DNA of 64,000 nucleotides from Pedobacter sp. Leaf250 (GTDB lineage: Bacteria; Bacteroidota; Bacteroidia; Sphingobacteriales; Sphingobacteriaceae), in assembly GCF_920984735.1 (NCBI RefSeq), contig NZ_CAKLBU010000007.1:22538-86537 (forward strand). The letters are read 5' to 3'. A program made the translations under genes and the position numbers. The notes under the pieces were generated by a model. It made no database searches. It was not told where the DNA came from and worked only from the letters and a program-made list of their open reading frames with translations. This document shows positions 1 to 8,512 of the stretch, piece by piece (the stretch's first letter is position 1; each line of letters opens with the position of its first letter).

Positions 1-2146
1 CTACACCATGAAATTTCTCATCATAAAAATTCTCATCTAAACCAACCCAGGTTTCGTAAAACATCTGATTAAATTCTGCATTCAAATTTCTGGTAAATTT
101 GTAACCATGGTCAATTTTATCAAGTTTGTTTCCTTCCAAAGTATATTTATTGATAACACCACGAGATAAAACAAAAAATTTATCGCCAGCCTGAACCATC
201 GAATAATCGCCACCATCAGCTACTTTTTCTGTTTTGTTGGCTTCGAAAGGCTCGATAGTTGTTCTGTAAACTCCTGGCGCCCCACCTTCGTGATTTGAAG
301 AGAAAAATACATAAGTTTTATCTCCTTTTGCAAAAGCATCTGTTCCAAATTGTCCACCAAAAGCCGGACCTACTAATTCGACACGATCCAAGATATCCTG
401 TGTATTAATGGTGATTACATTTGCTGGTTTAGGTGTCGGCTTTACTTCGGTCTTTTTCTTCGCCGTATCGGCTTTACCCCTCTTATCTGTTGTAACAGGA
501 GCAACTGGCTTTACTTCTGCTGGTTTGGTTTCTTTAAACAAATCATCAAATTTATCCGAGCGATAAGGTTCATCGTAATTATTTAATGCCATCCGGTAAA
601 TGTGCGCACTATTCATCCCCATTGGGTACGAGGGTTTAGTGCGGGCACTTGTAAAGAAAATATATTTGCCATCAGGCGACCAAGAAGGACCAGTTTCGGT
701 TACGCCAGTATTGGTTAAATTAATGGTTTTATTATTCTTTAAATGGTGTACAACGATATCTTGCTCAAAATTCCGGTAAACAGTAAACAACACATATTCA
801 TCATTTGGAGAGAAACTTGGCGATGAATTCTGAAAAGCCCAAAACTCATCGGTTACCAACGTTTTACTATCAAAAGTTTTCAAATCCATTAACTTCAATT
901 CGTTTCTACCACTTAAATAAACAGCCATGGTTTTGGTTTTATTTAAAGTAATATCGCGGTCGTTGGCTTTATCTTTTGTTAACTGTTTAATGGTTCCTTT
1001 ACCATCGCCAGTAATGGTAAACCAGTTTTGGTAGCCATTTGCAGTTTGGCTAAATAATATTGTCTTATTATCTGCAAGCCATTTACATTCCATAGCCCGT
1101 TCGCCACTGTTGGTAATTTTACGGATAAATTTTCCATCAGCATCACTTACAAAAATCTCTCCACGAGATATGAATGCAATTTTCTTACCATCTGTTGATG
1201 CATCAAACGCAGAGATATTTGCTCTCACATCGTATTCCTGTTCTTTGCTCAAAACCTGGTTTCTTGATGTACTGATATTTACTTTCTCCGTTTTTTTCGA
1301 AGCAACATCATAAATGTATAACTGATAATCTTTTTCGAAAACAATAGTTGTTCCGTTTGCAGCCACAAACGGACGTTTGATAGAGGTTTCAAATTTGGTT
1401 AAGCCAGTTTTCTTTCCACCATTAAACGTGTAAAGATTATACTCATCATTACCTTCATCCGAAACGAAAAACACATTGCCTTTTTGATCAATGGTGGTCC
1501 AGAAATCCTTGCCAATGTAATCGGTATAACGTTTATAAGCTTTGGTTTTAGGGTTGTATGATTGAATATCGGGATTGTATGCACCTTTATAATGTTTGCG
1601 ATTAGCAAATCGCATACTTTCCCATGTATCATTAAAAAATAATTCACCCGTCGGCGATTCAGCAATATGGTGTGTGGTGTTAAAATAGTTATCAAACAAA
1701 CGAACAGCTGTTCCACCATTTATATTTACCTTATAGCTTGAAAAAGAATTATATCTACCCGAAGTAAAATATATGGTTTTCGAATCCCAACTCCAATTAT
1801 CAACTTCGTCTGATGCATCATTGAATGTTAGCTGTTTAATATCTCCCCCATTAATTGGCATGATATAAACATCATTATTCCCAAACTGGTTAGATGAAAA
1901 AGCCAACCATTTACCGTCGGGCGATACTTTAGGATTAATTTCTTCTCCTTGCATGGCTGTTATCCGATCAGCAATGCCCCCTTTAACTGGTACCTTCCAA
2001 ATGTCACCGTCATAACTGAATACTATGGTCTGCGCATCTGGCGTTAAAGCTGGGTAAGAAGCAAAGTAAGTTTGATTTTGTGCAAAAGAATAGTAAGGAA
2101 ATAAAAACGCTATGGCCGTAAGCGATTTTAGTAGGGTTTTGATCAT
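1..2146 (-). CDS. Tricorn-like S41 family protease, N-terminal part (runs off the left edge)
   Basis: An open frame on the minus strand starts at ATG 2146 and has no stop before base 1, giving about 715 residues. It opens with a signal peptide (MIKTLLKSLTAIAFLF, then YSFAQ), so the product is exported. The body is TolB/WD40-like beta-propeller repeats of the type SPDGKWLAFSS and DIWKVPVKGG. Around residues 535-575 a Lys/Pro/Thr-rich linker interrupts the propeller region. At the window edge it reads ETWVGLDENFYDEKFHGV, which matches the tricorn core domain preceding the PDZ and tail-specific (S41) protease domains; those catalytic parts lie outside the window. In this family the propellers feed peptides to the C-terminal serine protease. 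Identification as a tricorn-type peptidase is good; the catalytic residues cannot be seen here. Confidence 0.85.
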   Translation of the reverse strand, partial: MIKTLLKSLTAIAFLFPYYSFAQNQTYFASYPALTPDAQTIVFSYDGDIWKVPVKGGIADRITAMQGEEINPKVSPDGKWLAFSSNQFGNNDVYIMPINGGDIKQLTFNDASDEVDNWSWDSKTIYFTSGRYNSFSSYKVNINGGTAVRLFDNYFNTTHHIAESPTGELFFNDTWESMRFANRKHYKGAYNPDIQSYNPKTKAYKRYTDYIGKDFWTTIDQKGNVFFVSDEGNDEYNLYTFNGGKKTGLTKFETSIKRPFVAANGTTIVFEKDYQLYIYDVASKKTEKVNISTSRNQVLSKEQEYDVRANISAFDASTDGKKIAFISRGEIFVSDADGKFIRKITNSGERAMECKWLADNKTILFSQTANGYQNWFTITGDGKGTIKQLTKDKANDRDITLNKTKTMAVYLSGRNELKLMDLKTFDSKTLVTDEFWAFQNSSPSFSPNDEYVLFTVYRNFEQDIVVHHLKNNKTINLTNTGVTETGPSWSPDGKYIFFTSARTKPSYPMGMNSAHIYRMALNNYDEPYRSDKFDDLFKETKPAEVKPVAPVTTDKRGKADTAKKKTEVKPTPKPANVITINTQDILDRVELVGPAFGGQFGTDAFAKGDKTYVFFSSNHEGGAPGVYRTTIEPFEANKTEKVADGGDYSMVQAGDKFFVLSRGVINKYTLEGNKLDKIDHGYKFTRNLNAEFNQMFYETWVGLDENFYDEKFHGV

Positions 2147-2216
2147 GATTTTTTTGTTTGGCTTTGGAAGTTGAATTTACGCAACAGATTTTATATTCTT
2201 AACAATAAATGTATTT

Positions 2217-3497
2217 TTGATTGATTTGAAAGTTGTACACCTAAATACCTATGATGGAAATGGCGGAGCAGGAAGAGCCTGTTTGCGCTTAAGCGATGCG
2301 CTGAAAGCAAATGGCATCGATTCAAAAGTTTTGGTGTATTATAAATTTGGACAAAATCCGAAGATTGATTCTTTCAGCAAATCTCCCATCCAGAAAGCCA
2401 AAGCTGTTTTTAATATCCTTTCGGAGCGATACTATTCCAAATGGTTAAGCAAATCGGTAAAAACACCATTTAGTTTACAGTGGTTTGGCCAATCAATTAA
2501 AGATCATCCAGAGGTTAAAAGTGCAGATATCATTCATCTTCACTGGATTAATCATGGTTTCCTTACACCCAAATTTTTAGCAGAGTTAGATGAACTGGAG
2601 AAGCCAATCGTTTGGACATTTCATGATAGCAATGCCTTTACAGGTGGCTGCCATGTACGTTATGGTTGCGAGAATTTTCATCAGCAATGCGGCAATTGCC
2701 CGATTTTAAAGTTTAGCGGAAAAAATGATATTTCACATAAAACCTGGTTGCGCAAACAGAAAGCTTACACAAAGTTAAATTTTCACATTGTTGCACCAAG
2801 TAACTGGATGGCTAAATCGATAAAATTTAGCAGTTTATTGGGCACTAGAAAAACTTCGGTAATTCCAAATACCATCGAAACCAACATTTTCAAACCTTAT
2901 GTTAAAGCAGAAGCGAAGAAAATATTGAAAATCAATCCGGATAAATTTGTATTGATGAGTGGTTTTATGCCTTCAAAGAACGATAAGCATAAAGGAACAC
3001 CTTATTTAATTGAGGCTTTAGAAATTTTATCCAGCAGGGCTGGAATTAAAAAAGAAAATATAGAACTGGTTATTTTTGGCAATAAAGAAAATGCAGAAAT
3101 GCCAGCATTTCCTTTCAAAACAACATTTCTTGGTACCATTAACAAGGATGATCATTTAGCAAAATGTTACTCAGCTGCTGATGCATTTATCACTCCATCG
3201 TTGGAAGATAATCTTCCCAATACGGTAATGGAAAGTTTGGCTTGCGCTACACCAGTAATTGCATTTACTACAGGTGGAATTCCAGATATGGTAACGCACA
3301 TGCAAAATGGTTATTTGGCCGAATATGAAAATGCTGAAGATTTGGCGAACGGAATTGAATGGTTGTATCATCGCCCGAATAAAGAGGAAGTTCAAAAAGC
3401 AGCCAGACTAAGTATTTTAGCCGATTTCTCGGAAGAAGTAATCGCTGCGGAACACATTCACCTGTACGAAACTTTGATTGATTTGCAACCGAAGTAA
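2217..3497 (+). CDS. GT4 family glycosyltransferase
   Basis: 426-residue GT-B fold glycosyltransferase of family 4. The N-terminus VVHLNTYDGNGGAGRACLRL is the usual first strand and Gly loop of the acceptor domain. The C-terminal nucleotide-sugar part carries the ADAFITPSLEDNLPNTVMES stretch, including the E-x7-E type motif, and a GGIPDMV loop. The Cys-rich middle (GGCHVRYGCENF, QQCGNCP) is typical of WcaC-like exopolysaccharide transferases. There is no ATG near the 5' end: the only workable starts are TTG 2217 or TTG 2226, and an ATG at 2209 is out of frame and stops at once. Probable role: adding a sugar to a surface polysaccharide, together with the GT2 gene at 3987. Donor and acceptor are unknown. 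Confidence 0.85.
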   Translation: MIDLKVVHLNTYDGNGGAGRACLRLSDALKANGIDSKVLVYYKFGQNPKIDSFSKSPIQKAKAVFNILSERYYSKWLSKSVKTPFSLQWFGQSIKDHPEVKSADIIHLHWINHGFLTPKFLAELDELEKPIVWTFHDSNAFTGGCHVRYGCENFHQQCGNCPILKFSGKNDISHKTWLRKQKAYTKLNFHIVAPSNWMAKSIKFSSLLGTRKTSVIPNTIETNIFKPYVKAEAKKILKINPDKFVLMSGFMPSKNDKHKGTPYLIEALEILSSRAGIKKENIELVIFGNKENAEMPAFPFKTTFLGTINKDDHLAKCYSAADAFITPSLEDNLPNTVMESLACATPVIAFTTGGIPDMVTHMQNGYLAEYENAEDLANGIEWLYHRPNKEEVQKAARLSILADFSEEVIAAEHIHLYETLIDLQPK

Positions 3498-3498
3498 T

Positions 3499-3977
3499 AT
3501 GGAATTATCTAAAAGTTACCTCGATAATATCAAAGCCTTGAAATCGGCGATTTTACAGAGCAGGTATCAGGCTGTTTCTTTGGTGAATAAAGAACTCTTA
3601 ACGCTTTATTTTGCGGTAGGTAGATTTATTTCCAACAAAATTGAAGAAGAAAAGTGGGGAGAGAAAGTTATCGAAAACCTTTCGGCTGATTTACAGCTCG
3701 AACTGCTGGGCTTAAGAGGATTTTCGGCTACAAATATGAAACGAATGAGGCTCTTTTATGAGTCTTGGGAAGAATACTATTTAATTAGCTCGCCAATGAC
3801 GGCCAGATTAAAAACAATTGATTTACAAGAAATTACATTTAGACCAACAGTGTCGGTCCAATTGGAAAAATCTTTTTTTGGATTAAGTTTTTCACATCAT
3901 TTAGAAATCATACAAGGCATGTTTTGCCAGCTGCATACAAAGGTCTTTTGCCTGATGTGGAAACCTTAAAAAATTAA
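3499..3977 (+). pseudogene. DUF1016 (YhcG-type PDDEXK) nuclease gene with internal deletion
   Basis: ATG 3499 lies one base after the upstream glycosyltransferase stop. Residues 1-140 form a normal DUF1016 N-terminal domain (WGEKVIENLSADLQ, RGFSATNMKRMRLFYE, FFGLSFSHHLEII). Full family members are about 330-380 residues and carry the PDDEXK nuclease next. Here the open frame ends after 156 residues with an unrelated-looking tail (stop 3967-3969). In another frame, bases 3918-3977 read HVLPAAYKGLLPDVETLKN and stop, which looks like the extreme C-terminus of this family. So the nuclease core has probably been deleted and the two ends joined out of frame. A truncated protein could still be made, but nuclease activity is not expected. 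Confidence 0.7.
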
Positions 3978-3986
3978 TGGATTAGC

Positions 3987-4733
3987 ATGCCTAAACTAAC
4001 TGTAATCACCATCGTTTACAATAATGTTCGAGATATTGAGCGAACGATTAACTCTGTGCTCAACCAAACGTATCTAAAAATTGAGTACATTATTATTGAT
4101 GGAAAATCAACTGACGGTACTTTAGCAATTGTCGAAAAATACAAAGAAAAGATTTCTAAAATTGTATCAGACCCTGATAAAGGAATTTATGATGCCATGA
4201 ACAAAGGTTTAGCTTTGTCCACAGGCGATTATGTTTTATTCATGAATTCTGGTGATGAAATATATGATGATCAGACGGTTGAAGACGTTTTTGCCTCTGC
4301 TCCCGGTGCCGACATTTACTATGGCGAAACGGAAATGTATAATGATAATTGGGAAAGCCTGGGACGAAGAAGACATGAAGCACCAGAACAATTTGATTGG
4401 AAAAGCTTTAAATACGGAATGAACATTAGCCACCAGGCGATATATGTTCGCCGCAATATCATTACTCCATATGATTTAAATTACAAGTACAGCTCTGATA
4501 TTGACTGGATTATTAAAGCTGCAAAAAAAGCATCGAACATTGTAAATGTTCATCGTTATGTTGCCAAGTACCTGGTAGGCGGAATGAGTAAGAAAAAGCA
4601 CCGTGAAAGCCTTAACGAACGTTTTAAAATTTTCACAAAATATTATGGTTTGATTCCAAATATTTTTAACCATATGATTATAGCTGTGAACCTGGCTTTT
4701 TATTTTCTAAAGAATAAAAGAACGAATGATTAG
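3987..4733 (+). CDS. GT2 family glycosyltransferase (WcaE-like)
   Basis: 248 residues, GT-A fold. The N-terminus LTVITIVYNNVRDIERTINS is the nucleotide-binding strand. DGKSTDGT follows, and FMNSGDEIYDD sits where the metal-binding DxD region is expected. The pattern IYDAMNKGLALSTGDYV is characteristic of colanic-acid WcaE-like GT2 enzymes. There is no membrane segment, so it is cytoplasmic or peripheral. It lies 10 bp after the DUF1016 remnant and 3 bp before the next gene, so probably co-transcribed with the GT4 gene at 2217. Likely adds one sugar to a surface polysaccharide repeat unit; specificity cannot be read. Confidence 0.88.
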   Translation: MPKLTVITIVYNNVRDIERTINSVLNQTYLKIEYIIIDGKSTDGTLAIVEKYKEKISKIVSDPDKGIYDAMNKGLALSTGDYVLFMNSGDEIYDDQTVEDVFASAPGADIYYGETEMYNDNWESLGRRRHEAPEQFDWKSFKYGMNISHQAIYVRRNIITPYDLNYKYSSDIDWIIKAAKKASNIVNVHRYVAKYLVGGMSKKKHRESLNERFKIFTKYYGLIPNIFNHMIIAVNLAFYFLKNKRTND

Positions 4734-4736
4734 GTT

Positions 4737-5438
4737 ATGAATGAAGAACTTAACGAACTAATAGTATCGTATGAGGATGAAAGAGAAGAATTAACAAAGC
4801 GCCTAAATGAATGCCTAGAAGATTTTGATTACTTAGGGGCTCATAAATTTCAAAAGGGCATTGCAATTGCAAATCATCAATTAGTGATTCTCAATTCAAT
4901 AAAAGATCCCTCTTACCAAAAAAAAACAGAGTTGGAGAATATGATCAGATATTATGATAGACTTAAAACAATTAGCCCACTGATTTCGGATTATATTGAT
5001 GAGCAAGTAGCAAAAACTAACGTCGAATTAAACATACTAAGTAATCAAAAGGTAGATCCGTTTTATGATGGACAAGAATTTGATGACGCCATATTTGATT
5101 TAGCTTATAGTAAAATTTTGTCCATTGTGTTCCATCTTAAAAAAAGCTCAAATCTGTATCTGAAATTTAAATGCAAAAAGAATAATTTTATAATTTCAGT
5201 AACACCAGATGAGCAAATTGGAAATGAAGTATATTTCCCAAAGGATAAAAAAAGATTGCTGAAATCACTAGGCTTCAAAAGAAATAAAACAAAAGAATAT
5301 TTTCATTTGAAGTTATCTCTTATACATTTTAAAGATTCGCAACAAGTAAAAACTATCGTAAGCAGAGTGATCTATGACGTATTTTATAGGAATGAATTAG
5401 ATACGGAGACAACACTCGTTATTCAATCAATTTTCTAA
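4737..5438 (+). CDS. Hypothetical AT-rich protein with coiled-coil N-terminus
   Basis: 233 residues, not recognised. It starts 3 bp after the GT2 stop, so translation is probably coupled. The first 70 residues are charged and heptad-like (YEDEREELTKRLNECLEDFD, then YLGAHKFQKGIAIA), faintly like a UVR-type helical hairpin. The second half is Lys-rich with beta-strand character (YLKFKCKKNNFIISVTPDEQ). No signal peptide or membrane segment. Base composition is more AT-rich than the neighbouring housekeeping genes, suggesting an accessory gene acquired with the glycosyltransferase patch. Function unknown. Confidence 0.65.
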   Translation: MNEELNELIVSYEDEREELTKRLNECLEDFDYLGAHKFQKGIAIANHQLVILNSIKDPSYQKKTELENMIRYYDRLKTISPLISDYIDEQVAKTNVELNILSNQKVDPFYDGQEFDDAIFDLAYSKILSIVFHLKKSSNLYLKFKCKKNNFIISVTPDEQIGNEVYFPKDKKRLLKSLGFKRNKTKEYFHLKLSLIHFKDSQQVKTIVSRVIYDVFYRNELDTETTLVIQSIF

Positions 5439-5497
5439 AAACAAATTTTCGCTTAATTCTGTCTTTAATATATACTTATCAAAAACAGAAAAAGATT

Positions 5498-6058
5498 ATG
5501 GGACAATTAAGTAACCGCACAATTGCTGTTCTTTCAGAAAGCGGATTTGAAGAAGTTGAATTAACCGAACCAGTAAAAAGGTTAAAAGAAGAAGGTGCAA
5601 CCGTTCACATCATCTCCTCCAAAAGTGGAAAAATTAAAGCTTGGGATCAAGATCATTGGTCGATAGAAGTTGATGTAGATAAAACCATTTCAGAAGCAAA
5701 TGCCGAGGATTATAATGGTTTACTCTTGCCAGGAGGTGTAATCAATCCAGATCAATTACGTGTTAATGAAGATGCTATTGCATTCGTAAAATCGTTTTTT
5801 AGCGATGGAAAACCAGTCGCAGCCATTTGTCATGGTCCACAAACTTTAATTAATGCTGATGTTGTTCAAGGTAGAAAACTAACTTCAGTAAAAAACATTT
5901 CGAAGGATTTGATTAATGCAGGTGCAATTTGGAGCGATGAGGAAGTAGTGGTAGATCAAGGTTTGGTTACCAGTAGAACACCTAAAGATTTACCTGCTTT
6001 TAATGATAAAATTGTAGAGGAATTTGCAGAAGGAATACATGAGGGGCAGCATGCTTAA
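5498..6058 (+). CDS. DJ-1/PfpI family protein (YhbO/Hsp31-like)
   Basis: 186 residues with the class I glutamine-amidotransferase-like fold of the DJ-1/PfpI superfamily. The nucleophile elbow AAICHGPQTL carries the Cys followed by His. An upstream Glu occurs in ESGFEEVELTEP, and the family's GGVINPDQLR and SRTPKDLPAF segments are present. Relatives act as protein/nucleotide deglycases, glyoxalases or stress chaperones; they were first labelled intracellular proteases. Single-domain, cytosolic, full length for the family. A terminator hairpin follows at 6092. Confidence 0.9.
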   Translation: MGQLSNRTIAVLSESGFEEVELTEPVKRLKEEGATVHIISSKSGKIKAWDQDHWSIEVDVDKTISEANAEDYNGLLLPGGVINPDQLRVNEDAIAFVKSFFSDGKPVAAICHGPQTLINADVVQGRKLTSVKNISKDLINAGAIWSDEEVVVDQGLVTSRTPKDLPAFNDKIVEEFAEGIHEGQHA

Positions 6059-6091
6059 ACATTTTGGACGCTCTTTCTAGATTCACTCAAG

Positions 6092-6118
6092 AAACGGTTG
6101 GCAATTTGTCAACCGTTT
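6092..6118. terminator. Bidirectional terminator between convergent genes
   Basis: Stem AAACGGTTG (6092-6100) pairs with CAACCGTTT (6110-6118), followed by T-rich sequence on the + strand and preceded by an A-rich stretch. It lies between the ends of the DJ-1 gene (+) and the kinase-fold gene (-), so it can serve both. Confidence 0.7.
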
Positions 6119-6122
6119 TCAT

Positions 6123-7166
6123 TTATAACTTAACCTGCCGAATGATATTTTTGATATTTAATTCTATAATATCCGTCATATTTTTACACCTCAAATAATT
6201 TTTATCCTTAAAATATTCACTCATACTCTGTTTCAAAATGGCAATATTTTCAGGTGTGGTTAATTCCTCCTTATTCGAAACATCACGAAGATCTGTTAAT
6301 CGATGGCGCTCGCTACGAACACGGTGAACAATTGAAGAACGTTCTTCTTGTTGATATTGAAGAACTGTTTTGTCGGTTAACTGTTCCATACTCATTTTTA
6401 CATACGGCAAGTTTTCTTTAAAAAATTGTGGAAGATATACCTTCAAATTTCCTTCATAAAACTGCTGATCAAAATCTATCGCCCTGATACGAAATTGAAT
6501 ATCATCAAAATCTGGCGTAATCTGAACCACGAAATTATATGCCCGCATGTCGCCTAAAAGCATAATTAAGCATCGTTCATTAAACTTTACAAACTCTTTT
6601 GCAATACGTGTGGGATTAAATTCTGGCGTATATAATTGTCCTTTCGTAAACACATCACCAGGAATACCAGCAATATGTTCCTCAACCAGAGTATCGCCAT
6701 CAACTAAATAATTTACCTGATTTGGCGATAAAATCTCTTCCATTTCTAAACCATAAATACGGGATGCATCGGCCTTTTTAATATAGAAATAATCGTAAAC
6801 ATCATTTAAGCGGTTAACGATTCTAATCCGAAAAGGATGCGTATTTCCGAACGTACAATATTCAATTTTGTCGATGTATTTGTGTTCAACGATGCGAAGA
6901 TTTCCTGATGCTTTTAAATTAGCGTAAACTTCTTTTAAACCATTATGCAAAGTTTCAATTAAATCTTGGGCATAAATCGGACCTTCCCAAAGCGAGTCTT
7001 TGCCAAACTTATCCATCAAAGGAAAAGCCTCATTAAATTGCATTAAATCGTTATAACCGATAGGCAATTTAGCCTCACGTTGGTAGGTTCGTAAATATTT
7101 TTGCAGCGCTGGTGTAACCGGGAAAATTGGTTTCTTTTTAAGGATTTTTACGTCTTCGTTTTCCAT
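6123..7166 (-). CDS. Uncharacterised protein with kinase-like (PKL-fold) motifs
   Basis: 347 residues from ATG 7166; a TTG at 7175 would add MLS and is less likely. No named family recognised, but it holds what looks like a divergent protein-kinase/aminoglycoside-phosphotransferase core. GDMRAYN (Asp206 and Asn211, with the exact D-x4-N spacing of a catalytic loop) is followed by IRAIDFDQQF (Asp231), resembling the DFG/IDFD metal-binding motif. A lysine in YFYIKKADAS (130/131) and a hinge-like HIAGIPGDVF (165-174) fit the N-lobe and hinge. No membrane segment. It stands alone and converges on the DJ-1 gene. Substrate unknown; the fold assignment is inference from motif order and spacing. Confidence 0.7.
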   Translation of the reverse strand: MENEDVKILKKKPIFPVTPALQKYLRTYQREAKLPIGYNDLMQFNEAFPLMDKFGKDSLWEGPIYAQDLIETLHNGLKEVYANLKASGNLRIVEHKYIDKIEYCTFGNTHPFRIRIVNRLNDVYDYFYIKKADASRIYGLEMEEILSPNQVNYLVDGDTLVEEHIAGIPGDVFTKGQLYTPEFNPTRIAKEFVKFNERCLIMLLGDMRAYNFVVQITPDFDDIQFRIRAIDFDQQFYEGNLKVYLPQFFKENLPYVKMSMEQLTDKTVLQYQQEERSSIVHRVRSERHRLTDLRDVSNKEELTTPENIAILKQSMSEYFKDKNYLRCKNMTDIIELNIKNIIRQVKL

Positions 7167-7194
7167 TGAGAGCAATGTAGCATTTTAAAAATTT

Positions 7195-7287
7195 AACAAC
7201 AAAGAAATTAAAGAGCAAGCGCAAAGAGCGCCAAGCTAAACGTAAAACTCTACTTTCTTTGCGAATATTTTTTGCGTACTTTGCGGT
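7195..7287. repeat. CGCAAAG-type dispersed palindromic repeat
   Basis: The spacer between two minus-strand genes holds a left arm rich in AAAG and CGCAAAG units (about 7199-7240) and a right arm with CTTTGCG and ACTTTGCGG (about 7254-7287), forming an imperfect inverted repeat. Strings of CGCAAAG are a familiar intergenic element in Bacteroidetes genomes (from memory). No ORF is present. Confidence 0.5.
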
Positions 7288-7291
7288 TAAC

Positions 7292-8482
7292 TCAGTTTTT
7301 CGGATAATTAAACGGCAATCCAGCTAAATATCTGCTTATTTTCCGATAAGGATAATCGCCTGCGCCATGGTCTGCGAATTGAATAATGATCGTATTGGTT
7401 TTTGGATCTACATAGAGCCTCTGCCCCAACATACCTTCCGCAGCATAATCTCCGTTCTCGTCATCTTGCGGAATCCACCAGAGGTGATGATGGGCGGATT
7501 TTTGCCAGCCTTTTGAAGATGCCGGCTGCTCATTACCAATATTAATCGATTGCCTTACCCAACCTTCCGGAACAATTTGTTTTCCAGCATATTTACCAAA
7601 ACTTAAATATAAGCGACCAATTTTCGCTAAATCAATTGCTGTAACCTGAAACCTGCTTGCCGTATTCGCCAAGCCACCTGGATGATCTAATCCAAAAGAT
7701 GCATTATATTCTGCACCTATTTTACGCCAAATATTTTCTTCAAAAAATTGAGCAACCGATTTTCCTGTTGCCATTTCTAAAACCCAACCTAATAAAATGG
7801 GATCGATGCTTTTATATTTCCAAACGGTACCAGGTTTATTTACAAGCTTAACTTTCATTAGCTCGGCTTTCATATCATGCGTGTAATAGTATTTTGCTTC
7901 ATCTGAAAAAAATGCTTTAACAATTCCACCAAAAGTATCTTGAAATTCCAAGCCTGACTTCATATCCAGGAGATTTTTTAATGTAATGGTTTTAAAAGCT
8001 GGGTTAGGATTTAATTCGGGGATATAATCAGTTACCTTATCGTTTAAACTTTTAACATAACCTTTATTCAAAGCCTGTCCGAGCATTATCGACACCATGC
8101 TTTTTGCACCAGAAAAAATCGTTGTTAAAGTGCTATCAGAATAACCCGCTGAATATTTTTCGTATAACACGCTATCATTTCTAATCACAATAAATGCATT
8201 CAACTGTCCCTGTTTAAAATATTCGGAGAAAGGAATCATTTGTTTATTGCCATTGCGAACTTTGAAACTATCCAGATCAATTCTCGTTTTTGTAGTTCGG
8301 TAGAAGTGAAATGTTGTATCACTTTTGCGTACATTTTCTTGTGGAAAAGCCTTATAAGTTACCGCATTAGGTTGGCGATACCATAAAACCCTGGCTAAAT
8401 AGGGTCGCCAAATAAATAACACAGCAAAAAATAAAATGATGATTAAAAAGAAATAACCAATCGCTCTCTTAAAAAATTTCAT
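7292..8482 (-). CDS. Serine hydrolase, beta-lactamase class C / penicillin-binding protein family
   Basis: 396 residues from ATG 8482; a TTG at 8491 would overlap the promoter box. An N-terminal membrane segment (IGYFFLIIILFFAVLFIW) anchors it with the catalytic domain outside. The nucleophile motif S-x-x-K is SGAK in IFSGAKSMVSIM. The second motif region reads YKSIDP, where many relatives have YSN, so the Tyr is kept and the third residue differs. LLDMKSGLEF and LGWVLEMATGKSVAQF are typical of the family. Substrate unknown: esterase, D-aminopeptidase or DD-peptidase-like activities all occur. Monocistronic. Confidence 0.88.
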   Translation of the reverse strand: MKFFKRAIGYFFLIIILFFAVLFIWRPYLARVLWYRQPNAVTYKAFPQENVRKSDTTFHFYRTTKTRIDLDSFKVRNGNKQMIPFSEYFKQGQLNAFIVIRNDSVLYEKYSAGYSDSTLTTIFSGAKSMVSIMLGQALNKGYVKSLNDKVTDYIPELNPNPAFKTITLKNLLDMKSGLEFQDTFGGIVKAFFSDEAKYYYTHDMKAELMKVKLVNKPGTVWKYKSIDPILLGWVLEMATGKSVAQFFEENIWRKIGAEYNASFGLDHPGGLANTASRFQVTAIDLAKIGRLYLSFGKYAGKQIVPEGWVRQSINIGNEQPASSKGWQKSAHHHLWWIPQDDENGDYAAEGMLGQRLYVDPKTNTIIIQFADHGAGDYPYRKISRYLAGLPFNYPKN

Positions 8483-8488
8483 TGGCAA

Positions 8489-8496
8489 CAAATATA
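8489..8496 (-). promoter_or_regulatory. TAnnTTTG promoter box of the serine hydrolase
   Basis: Minus strand reads TATATTTG, the Bacteroidetes -7 consensus TAnnTTTG. It ends 6 bp before ATG 8482, so transcription would begin at or next to the start codon (leaderless or nearly so). No clear -33 TTG. Confidence 0.45.
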
Positions 8497-8512
8497 AAGA
8501 TCGCCTATCATT

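Noticed and set aside
1399..1719. 106-residue minus-strand frame within the left-edge protease
   Set aside because: It overlaps the tricorn-like protease frame, whose propeller repeats continue through this region, and its own sequence shows no domain.
4737..5438. Assignment as UvrB/UvrC-motif regulator
   Set aside because: Only a weak helical resemblance around residues 20-60; the rest has no match, so it is left as hypothetical.
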